From Betaproteobacteria bacterium (GTDB lineage: Bacteria > Pseudomonadota > Gammaproteobacteria > Burkholderiales > Burkholderiaceae_C): DNA of 9,248 nt. Position numbers and translations under genes: made by a program. The notes beneath the pieces were generated by a model. That model searched no databases. It had not been told where the DNA came from and saw only the letters and a list, made by a program, of their open reading frames with translations. This document shows, piece after piece, positions 6,557-9,248 of the stretch (positions are counted from its first letter, which is position 1; each line of letters opens with the position of its first letter). Location: assembly GCA_947448675.1 (NCBI GenBank), contig CANFOR010000108.1, forward strand, positions 1 to 9,248. Direction: 5' to 3'.

Positions 6557-6865
6557 TTATTTATTTTGCGCGGCAAAGTAGCTGGCCAGCTGCTCGATCT
6601 GCGCGTCACTATAGCCTTTGCTGAGCTGGTGCATCACGGTTGCGGGGCGCGCGCCAGATTGAAAGGCTTTCATCTGCTCGACTATCTGTTTGGCAGGCAT
6701 GCCCGCCAAGTTGCCAATGCTGGCACCATCAAAGCTGCGCCCAAAGCTGCCATGGCAATTGGCGCAGGTCGCGGCGAGGCTATTCTGCAAGAGTGCATTG
6801 CGGTCTTGTGCCTGCGCACTCCATGTAAAAGCACAAGCACTCATTAAAATTAAAATGCTTTTCAT
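6557..6865 (-). CDS. Small monoheme c-type cytochrome, partner of the flavoprotein
   Basis: This 102-residue periplasmic electron carrier has a Sec signal peptide (1-19, ending AQA before Gln20), one heme-binding CANCH motif (Cys34, Cys37, His38) and a probable distal ligand Met78 in PATVMHQLSKGYSD. The pattern LAGMPAKQIVEQMKAFQSGAR is typical of class I cytochromes of the c4/c553/FccA type. The mature protein is about 83 residues. Allochromatium FccA is a diheme protein, so this is about half that, like the monoheme subunits of other FccAB/SoxEF-type pairs. Its ATG overlaps the stop of the LemA-like gene as ATGA, and AGGA at 6875-6872 provides a well-spaced ribosome binding site. It most likely accepts electrons from the flavoprotein encoded next and delivers them to a terminal oxidase. 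Confidence 0.87.
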   Translation of the reverse strand: MKSILILMSACAFTWSAQAQDRNALLQNSLAATCANCHGSFGRSFDGASIGNLAGMPAKQIVEQMKAFQSGARPATVMHQLSKGYSDAQIEQLASYFAAQNK

Positions 6866-7479
6866 CGCTTGTCCTGCGGCATAAGGTCGGCAAATTTGCT
6901 GGCGCTGAAGCTGCGCTTGCTCTGCAGCATAGCCGATGGTGCAAAACCAAACAACCGGGCCAGCAACACTGCAGGGAACTGCATCACCGCTTGATTGAAT
7001 ACGCGTACCGCATCGTTATAGCCTTGGCGTGAAAAGCCCAGCCTACCCTCAGCCTCGGCCCAGGCTTGGAACTGCAATGGCATTTGTGTGTCTGCAATCA
7101 ACCGGGGGGCCGCCTGGGCTGCATCTTGTAGGCGAGAGAGCATGTGCTCCATGCTATCTGCCAGCACTTGTTCGGCCATGTCCAGGGCCTGTGCGGCGCC
7201 CGCCTGGGCCGGGTGGCTGCGCACCATGCTGGCGGCTGTTTGCGCTTGCTGATGGGCCGCCACCACGGCATCAAACAAGTACGACTCAGGGGCCAAATAC
7301 ACCTGCGAGGCGTCGGTCAAAGGGCGCACCAAGGCGTCGCGTTCTTTGAGCTGCAGGTCGACTAGTGCAAAGGCGCGGCCAATCGCACTCTTCAAGCGCA
7401 CCAAGCGGTTGTAGGCCCCCACGGCCCAAAACACCAGCATGGCCAGCAAGGCGATCAAAAATGGAAGGGAGAGCGTCAT
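6862..7479 (-). CDS. LemA-family membrane-anchored protein
   Basis: This 205-residue protein has one N-terminal transmembrane segment (about 4-22, ending in WAVGAYNRL), followed by a helical domain. The segment VRLKSAIGRAFALVDLQLKER matches the start of the LemA domain, and the C-terminal signature YNDAVRVFNQAVMQFP...LFGF matches its end. The biochemical function of LemA proteins is not established; a membrane-associated role with coiled helices is all that can be said. The frame is open to an ATG at 7545, but that codon directly abuts the T tract of the rpoC terminator, while the ATG at 7479 starts at the membrane segment as in relatives. No strong ribosome binding site precedes it. It is the first gene of the downstream operon, and its stop overlaps the cytochrome start. 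Confidence 0.85.
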   Translation of the reverse strand: MTLSLPFLIALLAMLVFWAVGAYNRLVRLKSAIGRAFALVDLQLKERDALVRPLTDASQVYLAPESYLFDAVVAAHQQAQTAASMVRSHPAQAGAAQALDMAEQVLADSMEHMLSRLQDAAQAAPRLIADTQMPLQFQAWAEAEGRLGFSRQGYNDAVRVFNQAVMQFPAVLLARLFGFAPSAMLQSKRSFSASKFADLMPQDKR

Positions 7480-7504
7480 ATTTGTGTTGGCTTGGAACCC
7501 ATGT

Positions 7505-7523
7505 TGGGCCTTACTGTAACCCA
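7505..7523. promoter_or_regulatory. Dyad in the operon's only upstream gap; possible promoter/operator
   Basis: The 66-base gap between the rpoC terminator and the lemA-like start contains TGGG-CC-TTAC-T-GTAA-CCCA, two nested pairs of inverted arms with a two-base asymmetry. On the minus strand it overlaps TACAGT, a weak -10-like hexamer, with only a poor -35 candidate (GAAACA) about 15 bases upstream. Because this is the only gap before seven packed genes, the operon promoter should lie here or further upstream. The evidence for an operator is only the symmetry, which could be chance. Confidence 0.25.
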
Positions 7524-7545
7524 CAAAAACACCTGTTTCCGCCAT

Positions 7546-7586
7546 AAAAAATGCCCCAAACCCGCATGAAACGGGCGTGGGGCACT
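7546..7586 (-). terminator. Rho-independent terminator of the rpoC transcript, likely bidirectional
   Basis: On the minus strand the region after the rpoC stop forms a stem with an outer arm TGCCCCA/TGGGGCA (7552-7558 with 7578-7584), a small internal loop, an inner arm CCCG/CGGG (7561-7564 with 7572-7575) and a 7-base loop. A run of six T follows (complement of A7546-A7551). On the plus strand the same stem is followed by eight T (7588-7595), so it could also work in that direction. It separates rpoC from the lemA-like operon, which therefore needs its own promoter or read-through. Confidence 0.9.
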
Positions 7587-7605
7587 ATTTTTTTTATAGC
7601 AAATG
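7584..7605 (+). repeat. Possible degenerate third copy of the AT-rich element
   Basis: Between the rpoC stop and its terminator stem, ACTATT(T)6ATAGCAAATG matches each of the two other elements at 15 of 22 positions in one orientation and has CTAT/ATAG arms. The match is partly due to the T tract, so it may be only the terminator tail. It is recorded because the ATAGC and the spacing of the arms agree with the other two copies. Confidence 0.2.
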
Positions 7606-7611
7606 AAGGGT

Positions 7612-9248
7612 TTACTCTTCTGTGCCGCCTCCGGCTGTGGCAGTTTCGGTGGCTTCTGCAGAAGCAGCCAACTCGGCGCTTTCGGCATCGGCAATGGCGC
7701 GGCGCTCGGCCTCATCCATCAAGTCTTTGGCTTTGCGTGCTTGGTGATACGCCATGCCGGTGCCTGCAGGGATCAGACGACCGACGATGACATTTTCTTT
7801 CAAGCCACGCAGCTCGTCGCGTTTGCCCATGATGGCCGCTTCGGTCAGCACGCGCGTGGTCTCTTGGAAGGACGCGGCGCTGATGAAGCTGTCAGTGGAC
7901 AGCGAGGCTTTGGTAATGCCCAGCAGCAAGTTGGTAAAGACGGCCGGCAGTTTGCCAGCGGCGCGCAAAGCGTCGTTGGTGTCGAGCATTTCAGAGCGCT
8001 CGATGTGCTCGCCGCCAATGTACTTGGAGTCACCGGAGTTCTCAACCACCACGCGGCGCAGCATCTGGCGCACGATCACTTCAATGTGCTTGTCATTGAT
8101 CTTCACGCCTTGCAAACGGTAGACGTCTTGCACTTCGTCCACAATGTAGCGCGCCAACTCTTCCATGCCCAAGAGGCGCAAGATGTCTTGCGGATCGGCC
8201 GGGCCGTCCACCACGGACTCGCCCTTGTTGATGACCTGGCCTTCGTGCACCAAGATGTTTTTCTCTTTGGGGATGAGCTCGTCCCACACCTTGCCGTCCG
8301 GGTCTGTGATCTGCAAGCGCACTTTGCCCTTGGTTTCCTTGCCGAAAGACACGGTGCCGGTGATTTCGGCCAGCATGCCTTTGTCTTTGGGTGAACGGGC
8401 TTCGAAGAGCTCGGCCACACGCGGCAAACCGCCGGTAATGTCACGCGTCTTTTGGCCTTCAACAGGAATACGCGCCAGCACTTCGCCAGGGCCCACACCC
8501 ATACCGTCGCGCACTTGGATCAGCGCGCCAACTTGGAAGCCAATCGTCACCGAATGGTCGGTGCCGGGGATCTTGACTTCGTTGCCAGTCGCGTCGATCA
8601 GTTTCACTTGAGGGCGAATGATCTTGGTAGCGCCTCGGCGCTTGGGGTCGATCACCACCAGAGTCGACAAACCTGTGACTTCATCAACCTGCTTGGCAAC
8701 GGTGAGGCCTTCTTCGACGTTCTCAAACTTCACTTCACCCGCAAACTCGGTGATGATGGGTCGCGTGAGCGGATCCCAATTGGCCAAAATTGCGCCAGCT
8801 TTGATGCTCTGGTCTGGCTTGACGGCCAAGATCGCACCGTACGGCACTTTGTGGCGTTCGCGCTCACGGCCGTTTTCGTCGTGAATGACGATCTCGCCTG
8901 AACGGGAAATAACCACCAACTCTTTCTTGCTATTGGTCACATAGCGCATGGTGGCGTTGAAACCAATATTGCCTGCCGACTTGGCCTCGACACTAGAGGC
9001 CACCGCTGCGCGCGATGCGGCACCACCGATGTGGAAGGTGCGCATGGTTAGCTGGGTGCCGGGCTCGCCGATGGACTGCGCAGCAATCACGCCGACCGCT
9101 TCGCCGATATTGATCAAACCACCACGGCCCAAGTCGCGGCCATAGCACTTGGCACACAGGCCAAAGCGGGTTTCGCAATTGAGCGCGGTTCGCACTTTGA
9201 CTTCGTCTACGCCCGTGGCTTCGATTTCGTCAATCTGGTCTTCTTCCA
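7612..9248 (-). CDS. rpoC: RNA polymerase subunit beta' (RpoC), C-terminal 544 residues
   Basis: The frame is open to the right window edge, so this is the last 544 residues of a protein of about 1400; the first whole codon in the window is at 9246-9244. It carries three cysteines of the second zinc site (CETRFGLCAKC, first Cys at 9177-9175; E. coli C888, C895, C898). It also has the catalytic trigger-loop start GEPGTQLTMRTFHIGG with Met, Arg and His intact, a lineage insert within the trigger loop, DITGGLPRVAELFEAR, and VQDVYRLQGVKINDKHIE. Near the end is ETTRVLTEAAIMGKRDELRG. The tail is Ala/Glu/Thr-rich and ends GGGTEE, as in other betaproteobacteria. No frameshift is seen. It ends the rpoBC operon, with a terminator 26 bases after the stop. 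Confidence 0.98.
   Translation of the reverse strand, partial: EEDQIDEIEATGVDEVKVRTALNCETRFGLCAKCYGRDLGRGGLINIGEAVGVIAAQSIGEPGTQLTMRTFHIGGAASRAAVASSVEAKSAGNIGFNATMRYVTNSKKELVVISRSGEIVIHDENGRERERHKVPYGAILAVKPDQSIKAGAILANWDPLTRPIITEFAGEVKFENVEEGLTVAKQVDEVTGLSTLVVIDPKRRGATKIIRPQVKLIDATGNEVKIPGTDHSVTIGFQVGALIQVRDGMGVGPGEVLARIPVEGQKTRDITGGLPRVAELFEARSPKDKGMLAEITGTVSFGKETKGKVRLQITDPDGKVWDELIPKEKNILVHEGQVINKGESVVDGPADPQDILRLLGMEELARYIVDEVQDVYRLQGVKINDKHIEVIVRQMLRRVVVENSGDSKYIGGEHIERSEMLDTNDALRAAGKLPAVFTNLLLGITKASLSTDSFISAASFQETTRVLTEAAIMGKRDELRGLKENVIVGRLIPAGTGMAYHQARKAKDLMDEAERRAIADAESAELAASAEATETATAGGGTEE

Noticed and set aside
6550..6609. Longer N-terminus for the flavoprotein (ATG at 6609)
   Set aside because: It would overlap the cytochrome coding sequence and bury the twin-arginine signal peptide.
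6838..6860. AT-rich stretch at the start of the cytochrome gene as another copy of the palindromic element
   Set aside because: It lacks the GCTA/TAGC arms, and the AT content is explained by Lys/Ile/Leu codons of the signal peptide.
7480..7545. Longer N-terminus for the LemA-like protein (ATG at 7545)
   Set aside because: The ATG directly abuts the terminator T tract with no ribosome binding site, and the extra 22 residues precede the membrane segment that normally starts the family.
7603..8394. Plus-strand open frame (263 codons) opposite rpoC
   Set aside because: It is fully antisense to conserved rpoC, and its His/Val/Ala-rich translation resembles no family.

Overview
The window comes from a betaproteobacterium of the order Burkholderiales, most likely a Comamonadaceae member (Rhodoferax/Limnohabitans/Polaromonas-like). 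The evidence is the protein sequences, GC-rich coding, and the gene order rpoC - lemA-like - cytochrome c - flavocytochrome c flavoprotein - rsmB - DUF4390 - ntrY - ntrX-like - tRNA-Phe. The taxonomic call is by recognition only; no search was run.

Almost everything lies on the minus strand, so it reads from right to left. The right end (7612-9248) is the C-terminal part of rpoC, the RNA polymerase beta' subunit, followed by a strong hairpin terminator (7546-7586). A 66-bp gap (7480-7545) is the only room for a proximal promoter before a tightly packed seven-gene run. That run is: a LemA-family membrane protein (6862-7479), a monoheme c-type cytochrome (6557-6865), an FccB/SoxF-type FAD sulfide dehydrogenase (5272-6549), the 16S rRNA m5C967 methyltransferase RsmB (3863-5275), a secreted DUF4390 protein (3250-3846), the NtrY-type sensor kinase (914-3253) and a short NtrX-like response regulator (214-903). 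Three of the six junctions are 4-bp ATGA stop/start overlaps and the others are 7, 10 and 16 nt, so the run is probably one operon with translational coupling.

A tRNA-Phe(GAA) gene (101-176) follows. Its own extended -10 promoter appears to use the ntrX stop codon, and a hairpin terminator (58-95) lies downstream of it. The first 45 bases look like the tail of a plus-strand gene converging on that terminator.

Functionally the run mixes an NtrY/NtrX signalling pair, translation functions (rRNA methylation, tRNA-Phe), a LemA-like membrane protein, and a periplasmic electron-transfer pair predicted to oxidise sulfide or a related sulfur compound and reduce cytochrome c. No mobile element, CRISPR array or phage gene was seen.

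The least ordinary signals are: (1) an AT-rich, imperfectly palindromic 22-bp element present in both ntrY and rsmB in the same reading phase, so both proteins carry an I-N-L-(I/V)-A stretch; (2) a C5-A68 mismatch in the tRNA-Phe acceptor stem; (3) the shared ntrX stop codon / tRNA promoter; (4) a flavoprotein signal peptide with both a twin-arginine motif and a lipobox; and (5) an NtrX-like regulator with no AAA+ domain.
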